From the NCBI GenBank assembly GCA_024998595.1, contig JACOEK010000001.1:1-64000 (forward strand): a stretch of DNA of 64,000 nt. The letters are read 5' to 3'. Source of the stretch: Nitrospira sp. Its GTDB lineage: Bacteria > Nitrospirota > Nitrospiria > Nitrospirales > Nitrospiraceae. The notes under the pieces are model-generated. The model made no database searches. It was not told where the DNA came from and saw nothing but the letters and a program-made list of their open reading frames with translations. The first letter of the stretch is position 1. The number at the start of each line of letters is the position of its first letter. The position numbers were made by a program, and so were the translations under genes. This document shows positions 33,861 through 44,629 of the stretch, one piece after another.

Positions 33861-35512
33861 CGCGAGGTCACTTTCGCAATCGCCTCACGTGAAGTAGACA
33901 CGGGCACGGTGGGCGAGCTGGCTTGTGGAATGTTCATCGGAAGCTCGGCGACCGGGACCACTTTGGTAATGCGGGCGATGAGCGGGTCGACCCCTGAGCG
34001 GACCACAGAGTAGAGATGTCCCGGGAAAATGCCGAAGCTGATGCTGACCGTAATCATAATGAGCAGGGGCATGCGGTCGACAACCGCCACGGCATCGTGG
34101 GAGTGGCTGTACTTTTCCGCCATCGAGCCATAGAAGAGACCGCGCATCATCTTGAAGAGATAGGCCATGGTCAACACGATGCCGAGCACCGCTACGACGA
34201 CCTGGAAAGGGTATTTGTTCCAGCTGCCGACGATGATCATGACTTCGGCGATGAAGTTGACGGTTCCCGGCATTCCGATCGAGGCCATACACCCGATGAC
34301 AAAGGCTGCGGATATAAAAGGCATCCGGTTGGAGAGGCCTCCCAGGGAAGGGATGTCCCGGGTGTGAGTTTGATCGTAGACCCAGCCCGCCATTGCGAAC
34401 AGCATACCAGTGGCCATCGCGTGCGCGAACATATAGATCACGGCTCCGCTGAGGCTGATGTAGTCCAGTGCCGCCATGCCCAGGAACACATAACCCATAT
34501 GACTGGAGCTGGAATAGCCGATGACGTATTTGGTGTCCTTCGCATAGTAGGCGACGAGACCGCCATAAATGATGCTGAAGATACACAACACTGCAGCGAT
34601 GGGCATCAGTTCCCGGGTGGTTTCGGGAAGGATTTCAAACGCGACACGGATAATTGAAAAGTGGCCGAGTTTCATCAGCACGCCGGCATGCAGCATGCTG
34701 GTGGCGGCCGGTGCGGCGGCGTGCCCGACCGGAGACCAGGAATGCAACGGCCAAATCGGAGCGATCGACGCAAAGCCGAAAAAGATCAGCAGCCAAATGA
34801 GTGTGGCTAAGGGCCCTGAGAAATGGGCTTTCTCACGCAAAATGAGGATGTCGAAAGTGTTCAGCCCAGAGAATTTGTAAATGAGCAGAATTCCCATCAA
34901 GGCGGCCACGGCAAAGGCGGAAAGGAACAGCACCAGTTTCATAGCCGCATATTCTTTGCTGTTCGCGGCGAAGTTGAAAATGAACCCGACCGAGTCCCGT
35001 TGTTTCAGACCTTCAGGATCGGTCATTTCGAGATATTTCTTGGTGTGGCTGCCCCACATGCCCAGGAGCAGATACATGGGGATCACGGACATTTCATAGA
35101 AGAAGTACAAGAAGAATAAGTCGAGCGACATGAAGACGCCGATCGTGGCCGCGGCGAGAATCAAGATCCAGATGTAGAACTCCTTCATCCGGTCCTTGAT
35201 GTGCCATGAGACGAAGATGCCGGCGAATAAGAGAATGCCCGATGCGAGGACCAAGGGAGTGCCGATACCGTCTACGCCGAGATGAAGTGAAATGCCCAGC
35301 TGACGCGACCACTCAATGCGTTGGATGAATTGGAACCCGCCTTTCACTGAGTCATAGGCGTAAAAGAGATAGACGGATGCGGCCAATGAAACAAAGGCAG
35401 ACCCGGCCGCGATACCGCGCACCAGTGAGACTTGTCGGTTGGAGACAAAAATGAGCGCGAGGGCCCCTAGGAAGGGGGCGAATAAAATGATGAGCAGGGT
35501 GTATTCAGCCAT
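33857..35512 (-). CDS. nuoM: NADH-quinone oxidoreductase subunit M (copy 2)
   Basis: The 551-residue antiporter-like subunit shows the NuoM signatures FFYEMSVIPMYLLLGMWG, WPLHSWSPVGHAAAPAATSM and VIGYSSSSHMGYVFLG. An unusual insertion near residues 160-180 (KYLEMTDPEGLKQRDSV) separates helices compared with the other copy. It follows the first NuoM with a 4-base gap. Two different NuoM subunits in one cluster define the 2M complex I and would add a proton-pumping channel. Confidence 0.95.
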   Translation of the reverse strand: MAEYTLLIILFAPFLGALALIFVSNRQVSLVRGIAAGSAFVSLAASVYLFYAYDSVKGGFQFIQRIEWSRQLGISLHLGVDGIGTPLVLASGILLFAGIFVSWHIKDRMKEFYIWILILAAATIGVFMSLDLFFLYFFYEMSVIPMYLLLGMWGSHTKKYLEMTDPEGLKQRDSVGFIFNFAANSKEYAAMKLVLFLSAFAVAALMGILLIYKFSGLNTFDILILREKAHFSGPLATLIWLLIFFGFASIAPIWPLHSWSPVGHAAAPAATSMLHAGVLMKLGHFSIIRVAFEILPETTRELMPIAAVLCIFSIIYGGLVAYYAKDTKYVIGYSSSSHMGYVFLGMAALDYISLSGAVIYMFAHAMATGMLFAMAGWVYDQTHTRDIPSLGGLSNRMPFISAAFVIGCMASIGMPGTVNFIAEVMIIVGSWNKYPFQVVVAVLGIVLTMAYLFKMMRGLFYGSMAEKYSHSHDAVAVVDRMPLLIMITVSISFGIFPGHLYSVVRSGVDPLIARITKVVPVAELPMNIPQASSPTVPVSTSREAIAKVTSR

Positions 35513-35516
35513 GATC

Positions 35517-37076
35517 TTACTTCGCGGGCACGTGGATAACGGTGTCTACTGAGGCCACTTTTGCACGATCAAGTCGGTCGACGAGGGCTTGAATTGATCC
35601 ATTCATCATCCGCAGGAACGGCGAAGGATACAGGCCGATCCACAAAATCATAATCGACAGCGAGAGCGCAATGGTGATTTCTCGCATGTGGAGGTCCTTG
35701 ACGGCCGCCGACACATTTTTACTCAGAGGCCCCAACATGGCGCGTTCGTAATACCAGAGGAAATAGGCGGCTCCGAAAATCACGCCAAGCACCGCCACGG
35801 CTCCGAACCACCATTTGGCTTTGAAGGCGCCCAGAAGAATTAAAAATTCGCCGACAAAACCGTTCGTCCCTGGCAGTCCGATAGAGGCCATGCCGATCAA
35901 GAGGAGGAACGTGGCCAGGAGCGGAGCTTGTTTGGCGAAACCACCGAAGGCGGACAACTGCGAACTTTGCTGACGAGTCGACAAAAATCCAGCCATGAAA
36001 AAGAGACCGGCCGTACTGAACCCCAGGTTAATCATGGTCAGCAGGCTGCCCTGGAGGCCTTGAAAGTTCAAGGCAAACAATCCCACCACCACAAACCCGA
36101 GGTGGCTGATGCTGCTGAACGCGAGTAATCGTTTGAAATCCGATTGCACCAGCGCCACGACCGCGCCATAAAGAATGGCGGATAGCGCCAAGACCATTAC
36201 GATGGACACAACCCCTTCACTTTTTGATGCATCGGGTAACAATGGGAAGGTGAAACGAAGGAACCCGTAGGTGCCCAGTTTCATGCCGGCTAACATGACG
36301 GCCATTCCAATCGGACCTTCCACGAGCGCATCAGGCAGCCAGGTGTGGAAGGGAAAGACGGGTGCCTTGAAGGCAAATCCCATAAACATGAGCCAGAAAA
36401 TTAAAATCTGTTGCGAGAGGGGAATGGGAACGGACAGCAACTCCAATAAGTCGAACGAATAGACGTGGTCTAAGTGATGGGTCACGGCCCACTGGTGATA
36501 GTTGATGTCCAGCAAGGCAATGCCGACGAGCATGAAGACGCTGCCCAGCAATGTATAGAGCACGTACTTGAGTGCGGCGTAATGCCGGTCCGGTCCTCCC
36601 CCCCAGAGCTTGATGAGAAAATAGCTTGGGATGAGCATAAGTTCCCAAAAAACAAAAAACAGGATCAGGTCAATGGAGACAAAAATTCCGATGGTGGTGG
36701 TCTCGAGCGCCAGCAGGGCCATGAAGTAGAGACGCAACTGGTTGCGTACCGTATCCCAGGAGTAGATGACGACTAGTACGGTCAGGAATGCGGTCAGGCC
36801 TACGAAAAGGACGCTGATACCGTCGACGGCGAGGTGATATCCGATTCCGAGGGCCGGCATCCACCGCGCATGTTCGGCGAATTGCATGGCCGCCGAGTCC
36901 GGCACAAAACGCATTAACACCAGACACGCTAGTGCCAGTTCCACCAGGGTGATGCCCAGTGTCGTAGTTTTAAGAAGATCTTCGTCGTCGATGAGCCAGA
37001 GCACGGCTGCGCCCGCCAGCGGGAGGAAGATCAGGTACGAGAGGATCGGGAAACCAAAACTAAACTCTTCAAGCAT
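35517..37076 (-). CDS. nuoM: NADH-quinone oxidoreductase subunit M (copy 1)
   Basis: The 519-residue membrane subunit has the canonical NuoM helices: FFVFWELMLIPSYFLIKLWG, FPFHTWLPDALVEGPIGMAV and LLAFSSISHLGFVVVGLFA. It is closer to ordinary NuoM than the second copy. It is encoded between nuoL and the second nuoM, so the membrane arm probably carries L, M, M and N. Confidence 0.95.
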   Translation of the reverse strand: MLEEFSFGFPILSYLIFLPLAGAAVLWLIDDEDLLKTTTLGITLVELALACLVLMRFVPDSAAMQFAEHARWMPALGIGYHLAVDGISVLFVGLTAFLTVLVVIYSWDTVRNQLRLYFMALLALETTTIGIFVSIDLILFFVFWELMLIPSYFLIKLWGGGPDRHYAALKYVLYTLLGSVFMLVGIALLDINYHQWAVTHHLDHVYSFDLLELLSVPIPLSQQILIFWLMFMGFAFKAPVFPFHTWLPDALVEGPIGMAVMLAGMKLGTYGFLRFTFPLLPDASKSEGVVSIVMVLALSAILYGAVVALVQSDFKRLLAFSSISHLGFVVVGLFALNFQGLQGSLLTMINLGFSTAGLFFMAGFLSTRQQSSQLSAFGGFAKQAPLLATFLLLIGMASIGLPGTNGFVGEFLILLGAFKAKWWFGAVAVLGVIFGAAYFLWYYERAMLGPLSKNVSAAVKDLHMREITIALSLSIMILWIGLYPSPFLRMMNGSIQALVDRLDRAKVASVDTVIHVPAK

Positions 37077-37100
37077 CGTGTGTCCAAGCCATCGACTGCA

Positions 37101-39104
37101 TCAACGTGATGAATAGCCGGTGGAGCCGGCTCCCGTCCAAATCAGGAGAATAACGTGCGCGAGAATAAAAAGCCCAGCCACGATGATGGCTGCATACTGG
37201 TGAACCATGCCGGTCTGGAGACGTCGCCAGGAACGGGCCAAGAGATGATTTGCATAGCCGATAATATTCAGGCCCGCATAGACGACGTGCTTTTCGGTCC
37301 AGGTAATGGCTGCCGAACTGGCATCCGTGCCCCGGTCAATTGAGCGGACAAGCCCGTCGATGATGGTCCGGTCGAACCAATCGCAGAGCCGTCCCAATTG
37401 CTTCGTCGGTTCCACAAACAGTCGGTCATAGAGCTCGTCGACATAGTATTTATTGAGCAGCGTGGTGTATATGCCGGGCATACGGTCCGCGAGGGCTGCT
37501 GCTGCGGATGAGGGGCCGCTGTAAAAGTAATGTGCGAGGCCCCACCCAAGGAGTGCAATGACGGTGGCCGTTCCCATGAGACCGAGCATCAAGCCCGGCG
37601 GGGTCGCGTGTTCTTCCCCTGCCACGCCGGCGACGGAATGGAGGAAATGGTGAAACCAGCCGTTTTCCGGTGGAACGCCCGGGAACCCGCCGATGACGGA
37701 CAATGTGGCCAGCACCGCGAGTGGGCCAATCATGACCATTGGCGATTCGTGCACGTGCTCCGCCGTATGATGGTCGAGCCGTGACGTTCCATAGAATGTG
37801 AGGTACGTCAGGCGGAACATGTAAAAGGACGTGAGGAATGCGCCGACTGCTGCCATGCCGTACAGGACGTAATGATGGTGGACGAAGGCGTGGCCCATGA
37901 TCTCATCTTTGCTCCAGAATCCTGCCAGAGGCGGGATTCCCGCTATCGCAATCGTCCCAATGAGAAACAAGGTGTGGGTCCAAGGGATCTTCGACTTCAA
38001 GGCTCCCATCTTTCGGATATCCTGCTCGCCGGAGAGGGCATGGATGACGGACCCGGCTGACAAAAAGAGGAGAGCTTTGAAGAAGGCGTGGGTCATGAGA
38101 TGGAATACGGCGGCTGTGTAGGCGCCGAGACCGCAGCCAAGGAACATATACCCGAGTTGGCTCACAGTGGAATAAGCCAGGACACGCTTGATGTCCGTTT
38201 GCACCAGTCCGATCGTGGCTGCAAAGAGTGCCGTCAAGCCGCCGATCCAGGCGACCGTTGTCATAGCCATTGGCGCGAGGTCGAAAATGGCATGATTGCG
38301 AACGATCATGTACACGCCGGCCGTGACCATCGTGGCCGCATGGATGAGTGCGCTGACGGGGGTCGGGCCCTCCATCGCATCGGGCAGCCAGGTGTAGAGC
38401 GGGAGCTGGGCCGATTTCCCGACCGCTCCGACCAGCAGGCAGAGCGCGATCGCGGTGGCCATTTCAGGCGACAGTTGCGCCGCATTCTGCATGACCTGCG
38501 TGTAGTCGAGTGTCCGGAAGTTCACGAAGACGAGGAAGATGGCCAGCAAAAAGCCTGCATCCCCGATACGATTGACCACGAACGCCTTTGTTGCAGCCTT
38601 GGCCGCTGACACCTTGTCGTAGTAGTAACCGATCAAGAGATAAGAACACAGTCCGACGCCTTCCCACCCGATGAAGAGAACCACATAGTTGTTCCCCATG
38701 ACCAGGAGAAGCATCGAGACCATGAAGAGGTTCATGTACACGAAAAAGCGCGTGAAACCTGCCTCTCCGTGCATGTATCCCACGGAGTACACATGGATAA
38801 GAAATCCGACTCCGGTGATGACCAGGAGCATGATGCAGGTCAGAGGGTCGATCAGGTAGGCGAGATTGATGGTGAGATCGCCGCCGAAGATCCATTTGTA
38901 GGCAATGACTTCACGAGCGGCTCCGGTTCGCAAGGTTTCCGTAAATACCGCCAGCACGCAGAGGAACGACATCAGGACCGATCCCCACGCAAACCGGTGT
39001 GCCAGGTCATGGGAATATCGGTGCCCGAAGAGGCCGTTCACAATGACGGCCATCAGCGGAAACAGGGGAATCAATTTTACGATGAGGTCAATGGAATCGG
39101 ACAC
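37101..39104 (-). CDS. nuoL: NADH-quinone oxidoreductase subunit L
   Basis: The 667-residue distal antiporter-like subunit has FIGWEGVGLCSYLLIGYYYD, LPLYTWLPDAMEGPTPVSALIH and VLAYSTVSQLGYMFLGCG. It is some 50 residues longer than typical NuoL; the extra length lies in the C-terminal part that forms the lateral amphipathic helix. A longer lateral helix is the expected companion of an additional NuoM subunit. Confidence 0.96.
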   Translation of the reverse strand: MSDSIDLIVKLIPLFPLMAVIVNGLFGHRYSHDLAHRFAWGSVLMSFLCVLAVFTETLRTGAAREVIAYKWIFGGDLTINLAYLIDPLTCIMLLVITGVGFLIHVYSVGYMHGEAGFTRFFVYMNLFMVSMLLLVMGNNYVVLFIGWEGVGLCSYLLIGYYYDKVSAAKAATKAFVVNRIGDAGFLLAIFLVFVNFRTLDYTQVMQNAAQLSPEMATAIALCLLVGAVGKSAQLPLYTWLPDAMEGPTPVSALIHAATMVTAGVYMIVRNHAIFDLAPMAMTTVAWIGGLTALFAATIGLVQTDIKRVLAYSTVSQLGYMFLGCGLGAYTAAVFHLMTHAFFKALLFLSAGSVIHALSGEQDIRKMGALKSKIPWTHTLFLIGTIAIAGIPPLAGFWSKDEIMGHAFVHHHYVLYGMAAVGAFLTSFYMFRLTYLTFYGTSRLDHHTAEHVHESPMVMIGPLAVLATLSVIGGFPGVPPENGWFHHFLHSVAGVAGEEHATPPGLMLGLMGTATVIALLGWGLAHYFYSGPSSAAAALADRMPGIYTTLLNKYYVDELYDRLFVEPTKQLGRLCDWFDRTIIDGLVRSIDRGTDASSAAITWTEKHVVYAGLNIIGYANHLLARSWRRLQTGMVHQYAAIIVAGLFILAHVILLIWTGAGSTGYSSR

Positions 39105-39105
39105 G

Positions 39106-39408
39106 TTACCACTTCAATAAGTTCATTTCGTCTACGTTCGTGGAGATCTTGCCGCGGAATACCACAATAATGATGGCCAGCCCGATGGCTGCCTCTCCCG
39201 CTGCGATGGCGATGATAAACAACGCCACGATCTGCCCGTGCATGGATTCCAAATAGTGAGAAAACGCGACCAGGTTGATCGTGGCCGCATTCAGCATGAT
39301 TTCGACTGACATGAGCACGATAATAAAATTGCGGCGGATGAGGACTCCGAGCAAACCTGTTGTAAACAGGATTGCGCTGACCGCGACGTAGGCGGATAAA
39401 GGAATCAT
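39106..39408 (-). CDS. nuoK: NADH-quinone oxidoreductase subunit K
   Basis: The 100-residue protein has three membrane helices and the family pattern [22 protein letters not shown], which includes the conserved glutamate in helix 2; [18 protein letters not shown] holds the second one. It is four bases from nuoJ (overlap) and one base from nuoL. Confidence 0.97.
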   Translation of the reverse strand: MIPLSAYVAVSAILFTTGLLGVLIRRNFIIVLMSVEIMLNAATINLVAFSHYLESMHGQIVALFIIAIAAGEAAIGLAIIIVVFRGKISTNVDEMNLLKW

Positions 39409-39929
39409 GTGTCCCGCCTCGTTTCGAGGGATCTGGGCGCTTTGGCCAGGACGATCGCGCCGACGATGGCCCCTGTCAGGAATACACCGATAATTTCGAA
39501 TTGGAGCAAGTACTCGCTGAACATCTTGATGCCAATCGCATGCGCATCTCCGTTCAGAAGGACGGCGGCCGTAGAGGCATCACCTCGAGATCCGCCGAAC
39601 GGAGAACGTATCAAGAGGAACAGCAGGTAGACTAAGCCGATCACGGCCGGAGCCAAGAGATATGGAGTCCTGGCATGGAAGTAACGGTCGTCGGTTTTGA
39701 GGTTGAGCAACATGAGCACGAATAAATAGAGGACCAGAATAGCGCCCGCGTAGACGATGACTTGAACGGCCCAGAGGAATTCGGCATTCAGCATGACGAA
39801 CAGCCCTGAGACGTGGAGCAGCAGAGCCAAAAGCGCCAAACCGCATTGCACGGGATTCTTCAGCGCCACGGTGAGAATGCCGGCGACAATACTGACCACT
39901 GCGAAATACGCGAAAAACACGAAGGCCAT
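39405..39929 (-). CDS. nuoJ: NADH-quinone oxidoreductase subunit J
   Basis: The 174-residue, five-helix membrane subunit has the conserved helix-3 region [22 protein letters not shown], in which the pi-bulge helix couples quinone reduction to pumping. It overlaps nuoK by four bases and follows nuoI by 11 bases. Confidence 0.95.
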   Translation of the reverse strand: MAFVFFAYFAVVSIVAGILTVALKNPVQCGLALLALLLHVSGLFVMLNAEFLWAVQVIVYAGAILVLYLFVLMLLNLKTDDRYFHARTPYLLAPAVIGLVYLLFLLIRSPFGGSRGDASTAAVLLNGDAHAIGIKMFSEYLLQFEIIGVFLTGAIVGAIVLAKAPRSLETRRDT

Positions 39930-39940
39930 AACGGTACGAT

Positions 39941-40528
39941 TCAGCTCAAATGTTTGGGTTGTGACTGTGTGGGCTTCAGCACGGACTGCGGAAAGTAGTA
40001 ACGATACTCTCGGCTGTCGTCCGAATTTTTTTCTTGGTTATGGGCGTACAAATATTTTTTGGCGTCCTCAAGGTGGCGTTCGCCGACCTCGTAAAGCCGT
40101 TTTTTATCGAAGAGGAGGGTCCGCTTGTCGTGGGTGGAGTATTCATACATTTTCGTCATCGCCAACGCGTTGACCGGACAGGCCTCAACACAGTACCCGC
40201 AGAAGACGCATTTGGTGATGTCGATATAAAACTCGCTGGCAAAACGCTGCAGCGGTCGTTCAGGATCTTCCTGGCTAATAACCTTGATGCACCGTGATGG
40301 GCAGGCCGCTTCACAAAGATCACATCCCACACAGCGATCATGTCCATCGCTATAGCGAAGCAGCCCGAGCGCGCCCCGATGACCGTCTGGAATGGTGCGT
40401 TGTTCGCGCGGATATTGGAATGTAATGGGTCGGTGAAACATGTGCTTGAAGGTGACCTTCATGGCGTCCCAGATTTCGTAGAACAACGCCGCCTGCAGAA
40501 TTTTTTTGGTCAACGCCCCGACACTCAT
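39941..40528 (-). CDS. nuoI: NADH-quinone oxidoreductase subunit I
   Basis: The 195-residue peripheral-arm protein has two 4Fe-4S ferredoxin motifs: CVGCDLCEAACPSRC and CVFCGYCVEACPVNA, carrying clusters N6a/N6b. The start at 40528 (MSVGALTKK) is chosen because AAAGGTGG lies just ahead; an ATG seven codons upstream has no ribosome-binding site. The C-terminal extension (about 150-195) is longer than the minimal family. nuoG precedes it directly, with no nuoH between. Confidence 0.95.
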   Translation of the reverse strand: MSVGALTKKILQAALFYEIWDAMKVTFKHMFHRPITFQYPREQRTIPDGHRGALGLLRYSDGHDRCVGCDLCEAACPSRCIKVISQEDPERPLQRFASEFYIDITKCVFCGYCVEACPVNALAMTKMYEYSTHDKRTLLFDKKRLYEVGERHLEDAKKYLYAHNQEKNSDDSREYRYYFPQSVLKPTQSQPKHLS

Positions 40529-40572
40529 TCCCACCACCTTTGACGACATCAAAAAGACGGACGAGCTTACTC

Positions 40573-43272
40573 TTATGCACCAACCTTTTCAATCGTTACG
40601 CGTGTCGATTTGAAATACGGCACGCCGGTCACGGCATCGGCCTCGGTGGTCATCAGATCCTTAACCGGAGGCTCGTTGAAATGTTCCGGGAAGAAGCAAG
40701 AGCCAGTCTGGATATCCGGGTCTGCTTTCACACCTGCCTGCACAGATCCTTGCTGCGAAGTCAGGCGGACAGTGGATTGTTCAGTCAGTCCAAGTTTCTC
40801 CACATCAGCCGGATTCATCCGTATACGACCGTTGTTCGGCTCAATGTTGATGAGCCCTGAAGCCTGCGTGGACATTTTCCCGGAATGGTAGAGTACCTGG
40901 CCCATCACCAAGGTGAAGGGCCGTGAGGACTCGCCTATGGACGGCTGCTGGCGATATCGATTTAAGACCTCGCTGGAATAGCCGTTCGACAGGTATGCGT
41001 CGGCTGACGGGGAGATACGACGTGGCTGACCCAGGTTATAGTAGCCGGGGAGCAGTTTCATGATTTCGTTCTGCACGTCCTGCGGTGACTGGTACGGCCA
41101 CTCATAGCCGAGACCATTGGCCAATGCAGTCATGATGTGCCAGTCCGGCAGGCTTTCTCCGACTTGGTCTAGCGCCTGGCGTACACGCAATACCTTTCCT
41201 TCGAGATTGGTGAACGTGCCGTCCTTTTCCGCATAGGTAGCCGCGGGGAGCACGACATGGGCCATGCGACCCGTTTCTGTAAGAAAGGGGTCCTGAACGA
41301 TCAAGAGTTGGAGCTTTTCGAGGGCACCCTTCACATCCATGGAGGCCGGTAAGGTCGCCAGCGGGTTTTCACCGATGACATAGAGCGCCTTGATTTGACC
41401 CTTCTGAATGCGGGCCAGAATCTCCAGAAGATTTGCGCCCGTGCCAATAGCCGGAAGGGTCACCTCCCAAGCTTTTCCGAATCGTTCGCGTGCGCCGGGA
41501 TCGTCGAAGCGAGCCTGCCCAGGAAGGAACTCAGGGGCAACACCCATGTCGATGGCGCCCTGTTCATTCACCTCTTCGGTGACGGTCGTGACACCGGAAC
41601 CTGGTTGTCCCAATTTACCGGTCACCCAGGCGAGGTCAATGAGCTTGAGCACATTCTGGTATCCGTTAGGCCGGCGAACGATGCCTTCCGCGCACAACGC
41701 TACCGCCCTCGGGGCTTCCGCAAAAATGGTAGCCACCTCGCGGATCTGTTCGACGGAGACCCCGGTCTGCGCGGATACCTGTTCCAGTGATACCTGCGCT
41801 ACAGCTTGTTTCAGGGCTGCAAATGCCTGTGGATGTTGCGTCGCGCTCGTTTCATCGACGAGATCCTGTTCGATGACGGCTTTGACGAGACCATCGATCA
41901 GCAAGGCTTCCGTCCCGGGCTTCACGAGGAGTGGATGCGAGGCTAACTGGGCGATATTGGTGTTCGAGGAATCTACGACGATCACTTGTGCGTGATAGAC
42001 TCGAATGGCCTCTTTAATTCGGACGGCGGTCAGCGGATTGGTTTCTGTGATATTGGAACCGATGACGAGGACGGCTTTGGCTTTCGTGAGATCTTCCCAG
42101 TCGTTGAGCGGTCGGCCGATGCCGACGGCATGCCGAACGGCGTGCACGTAATTTAGGTGGCCGTATCGGGCGCTACTGTCGAGTTGATTGGTCCTGAGAC
42201 CGGCCCGCATGAGCTTTTGAAACAAGTACAGCTCTTCGTTCGTGCAGCGGGCGGTGATGAGTCCGGCAATCGATTCCGGTCCGTGCTTGCGATGGATGTC
42301 TGACAACCGGTCGATGACAGTCTGCATGGCATCGAGCCAGGGCGTTTCTGTCAGGGTGTCACCGGTGCGGACCAGGGGTTGGCGGAGTCGTTGCTGACTG
42401 TCGATATACTGAAATCCAAATCGGCCCCGGACGCAAAGCCCACCGTGACCTTTGGCGGTTTCTGACCGGTCGCCCCATTTATTCTTCCAAGAAAGCGGTG
42501 ACGTGACTCGAACGACTTCCGTGTCCTTCGTTTCGAGGTGCATCTGGCAGCCATCGCCACAATAGTTGCACGTAGTCGTGGTTTTCTTCATCTGCCACGG
42601 CTTATACAGATATTTTGAATACTTGTTCGTGATGGCGCCGACGGGACACACAGCCAAGCAATCCCCGCAGAATTCGCAAGCCAGCGGCTGATCACCCTTG
42701 GCCACTACTTGGTTGAAGCCGCCTTTTTTCATGAATTGCAGCGCATCGATCATCAACACGTCTTTGCAGACGTTGATGCACTCCGCGCAGGCGATGCAGC
42801 GATTCATGTTGAAGTCCAGCACCAGGCTTCGCGTGTCTTCCGGAATGAACTTTTGCTTGGCATTGGCCAGGTTGGTGACGCCATGCTGAAACGCCATGTC
42901 CTGGAGTTCGCAGTGCCCATCCGCGTCACAGACCGGACAGTCCAGCGGGTGAACCGAAAGATGTTTTTCAACGGCTTTCTTTCGGGCGGCGAAGAGGTCA
43001 TCACCGTCGGTCCTGATCACCATGCCGGCTGCGGCCTTGGCGGTGCAGGAGCGCACCGGAGCCTTTTTCCCTTCCTGCATGACGAGGCACATTCCGCAGG
43101 ATCCAAAGGGGTCGAAGGTGTAGTGGTAGCACATGGCCGGAATAATCTTGCCCGTGCTGGCGATCACATCGTAAAGCGAGACGCCGTCCTTGGCCGCTAC
43201 CGTTCGTCCGTCAATGGACAGTTCAATGGTGGCGGCTTCAACGTCAGGATTGGTCGCTGGTTTCAAACCCAT
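40573..43272 (-). CDS. nuoG: NADH-quinone oxidoreductase subunit G
   Basis: The 899-residue protein begins with a 2Fe-2S ferredoxin domain (CYHYTFDPFGSCGMCLV), then the His/Cys cluster motif HPLDCPVCDADGHCELQ, two 4Fe-4S motifs (CIACAECINVCK, CEFCGDCLAVCP) and an additional cluster site (CNYCGDGCQM) ahead of a long molybdopterin-oxidoreductase domain (about 290-890). The extra cluster and complete MopB domain make it formate-dehydrogenase-like. As NuoE and NuoF are absent, electrons probably enter here or through an unlinked input module, possibly ferredoxin. Confidence 0.95.
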   Translation of the reverse strand: MGLKPATNPDVEAATIELSIDGRTVAAKDGVSLYDVIASTGKIIPAMCYHYTFDPFGSCGMCLVMQEGKKAPVRSCTAKAAAGMVIRTDGDDLFAARKKAVEKHLSVHPLDCPVCDADGHCELQDMAFQHGVTNLANAKQKFIPEDTRSLVLDFNMNRCIACAECINVCKDVLMIDALQFMKKGGFNQVVAKGDQPLACEFCGDCLAVCPVGAITNKYSKYLYKPWQMKKTTTTCNYCGDGCQMHLETKDTEVVRVTSPLSWKNKWGDRSETAKGHGGLCVRGRFGFQYIDSQQRLRQPLVRTGDTLTETPWLDAMQTVIDRLSDIHRKHGPESIAGLITARCTNEELYLFQKLMRAGLRTNQLDSSARYGHLNYVHAVRHAVGIGRPLNDWEDLTKAKAVLVIGSNITETNPLTAVRIKEAIRVYHAQVIVVDSSNTNIAQLASHPLLVKPGTEALLIDGLVKAVIEQDLVDETSATQHPQAFAALKQAVAQVSLEQVSAQTGVSVEQIREVATIFAEAPRAVALCAEGIVRRPNGYQNVLKLIDLAWVTGKLGQPGSGVTTVTEEVNEQGAIDMGVAPEFLPGQARFDDPGARERFGKAWEVTLPAIGTGANLLEILARIQKGQIKALYVIGENPLATLPASMDVKGALEKLQLLIVQDPFLTETGRMAHVVLPAATYAEKDGTFTNLEGKVLRVRQALDQVGESLPDWHIMTALANGLGYEWPYQSPQDVQNEIMKLLPGYYNLGQPRRISPSADAYLSNGYSSEVLNRYRQQPSIGESSRPFTLVMGQVLYHSGKMSTQASGLINIEPNNGRIRMNPADVEKLGLTEQSTVRLTSQQGSVQAGVKADPDIQTGSCFFPEHFNEPPVKDLMTTEADAVTGVPYFKSTRVTIEKVGA

Positions 43273-43353
43273 GCTGTGGCCCTAGTACTGAGTTATAAGT
43301 TTTTGGAGCTGAGTGAGCCGTTCACCATGCTGCACTCATCACTCGCAATTTGC

Positions 43354-44601
43354 TTATCTGTCACATTCTCCCATGACGATGTCGTACGTTCCGAAAATCG
43401 TCACGGCGTCGGAGATCATATAGCCTTTCGACATATGATCGAATGCCCCCATGTGAATAAACGAGGGAGCGCGGATTTTCAGTCGGTACGGTTTTCCACC
43501 GCCCGTGCTGACGATATAGAAACCCAACTCGCCTTTATGCGCCTCGGTCCCGCAGTAAATTTCCCCGGGAGGTGCATTGAATCCCTGTGAAAACAATTTG
43601 AATTGCTGAATCATGGATTCCAGGTTCGTGAACACCCGCTCTTTGGGCGGCAGGGTCACGCTGGGTACGTCCGCCATAACCGGCCCATCCTGGATCTGTT
43701 CGAGGCACTGGCGGATGATCTTCACGCTCTCATAGAGCTCCTGCACGCGGATCCAGTACCGATCGTACGTGTCGCCGTTCTTGCCGACGGGGACGCTGAA
43801 TTCACACTTAGGATAGGCGGAATAGGGCTCGTATTTGCGAAGATCAAAATCAACGCCGGAACCTCGCAATGTTGGTCCGCTTAAACCAAAACTCAACGCA
43901 TCTTCTGCTGAAATGACCGCCACACCCTTGGTCCGTGCAAGCCAAATTCGATTCTTTTCCAGGAAAATGACGTATTCGTCGATCTTCGGTGGGAAGTAGT
44001 CGAGGAATTGCTTTAGTTTGGCGAACAAGGACGGCGTGAAGTCCCGCTCCACACCACCAATGCGATACCAGCTGGTCGTCAGGCGGGCACCGCAGAGTTC
44101 ATCAAACCAGTCGAGAAGAATTTCCCGGTCCCGGAAGCAGTAAAAGAAGACGGTCATCGCGCCGATATCGAGGGCTTGTGTCCCCAGCCAGAACTGGTGC
44201 CCGATAATACGTTGAATCTCCGCGACGATCGTGCGCAGGTATTCCGCACGATCTGGGACGGTGATGTTCATCAATTTTTCAACCGCCCGGCAATAGGCAA
44301 AGTTGTTGTACATCGCGCACACATAGTCGAGGCGATCGGTATGCGGGATGAATTGATGATACGTCCCTTCTTCGGCCAGCTTTTCCACGCCACGATGGAG
44401 AAAGCCCATCACCGGAGTCGACTTGACCAACCGTTCCCCTTCCAGCTCCAGAATGACCTTCAACACTCCATGAGTGCTGGGGTGCTGAGGGCCCATATTG
44501 AGCAGGAGCTCCTCAGTCCGGAGCGTTGGAAGCGTTTCGCTCTCCGGGTGCTCGGGATCGATTTTATAGACAGTGGTTCTTTGATCTTCGAACTGTGCCA
44601 T
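43354..44601 (-). CDS. nuoD: NADH-quinone oxidoreductase subunit D
   Basis: The 415-residue 49-kDa-type subunit has LLNMGPQHPSTHGVL at the start, whose histidine lies at the quinone site, and the C-terminal DIVMGECDR. It is a separate gene, not fused to nuoC. The gap to nuoG is 81 bases. Confidence 0.97.
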   Translation of the reverse strand: MAQFEDQRTTVYKIDPEHPESETLPTLRTEELLLNMGPQHPSTHGVLKVILELEGERLVKSTPVMGFLHRGVEKLAEEGTYHQFIPHTDRLDYVCAMYNNFAYCRAVEKLMNITVPDRAEYLRTIVAEIQRIIGHQFWLGTQALDIGAMTVFFYCFRDREILLDWFDELCGARLTTSWYRIGGVERDFTPSLFAKLKQFLDYFPPKIDEYVIFLEKNRIWLARTKGVAVISAEDALSFGLSGPTLRGSGVDFDLRKYEPYSAYPKCEFSVPVGKNGDTYDRYWIRVQELYESVKIIRQCLEQIQDGPVMADVPSVTLPPKERVFTNLESMIQQFKLFSQGFNAPPGEIYCGTEAHKGELGFYIVSTGGGKPYRLKIRAPSFIHMGAFDHMSKGYMISDAVTIFGTYDIVMGECDR

Positions 44602-44629
44602 GATCGTTCAGTGGTTCAAACCCTGTTGC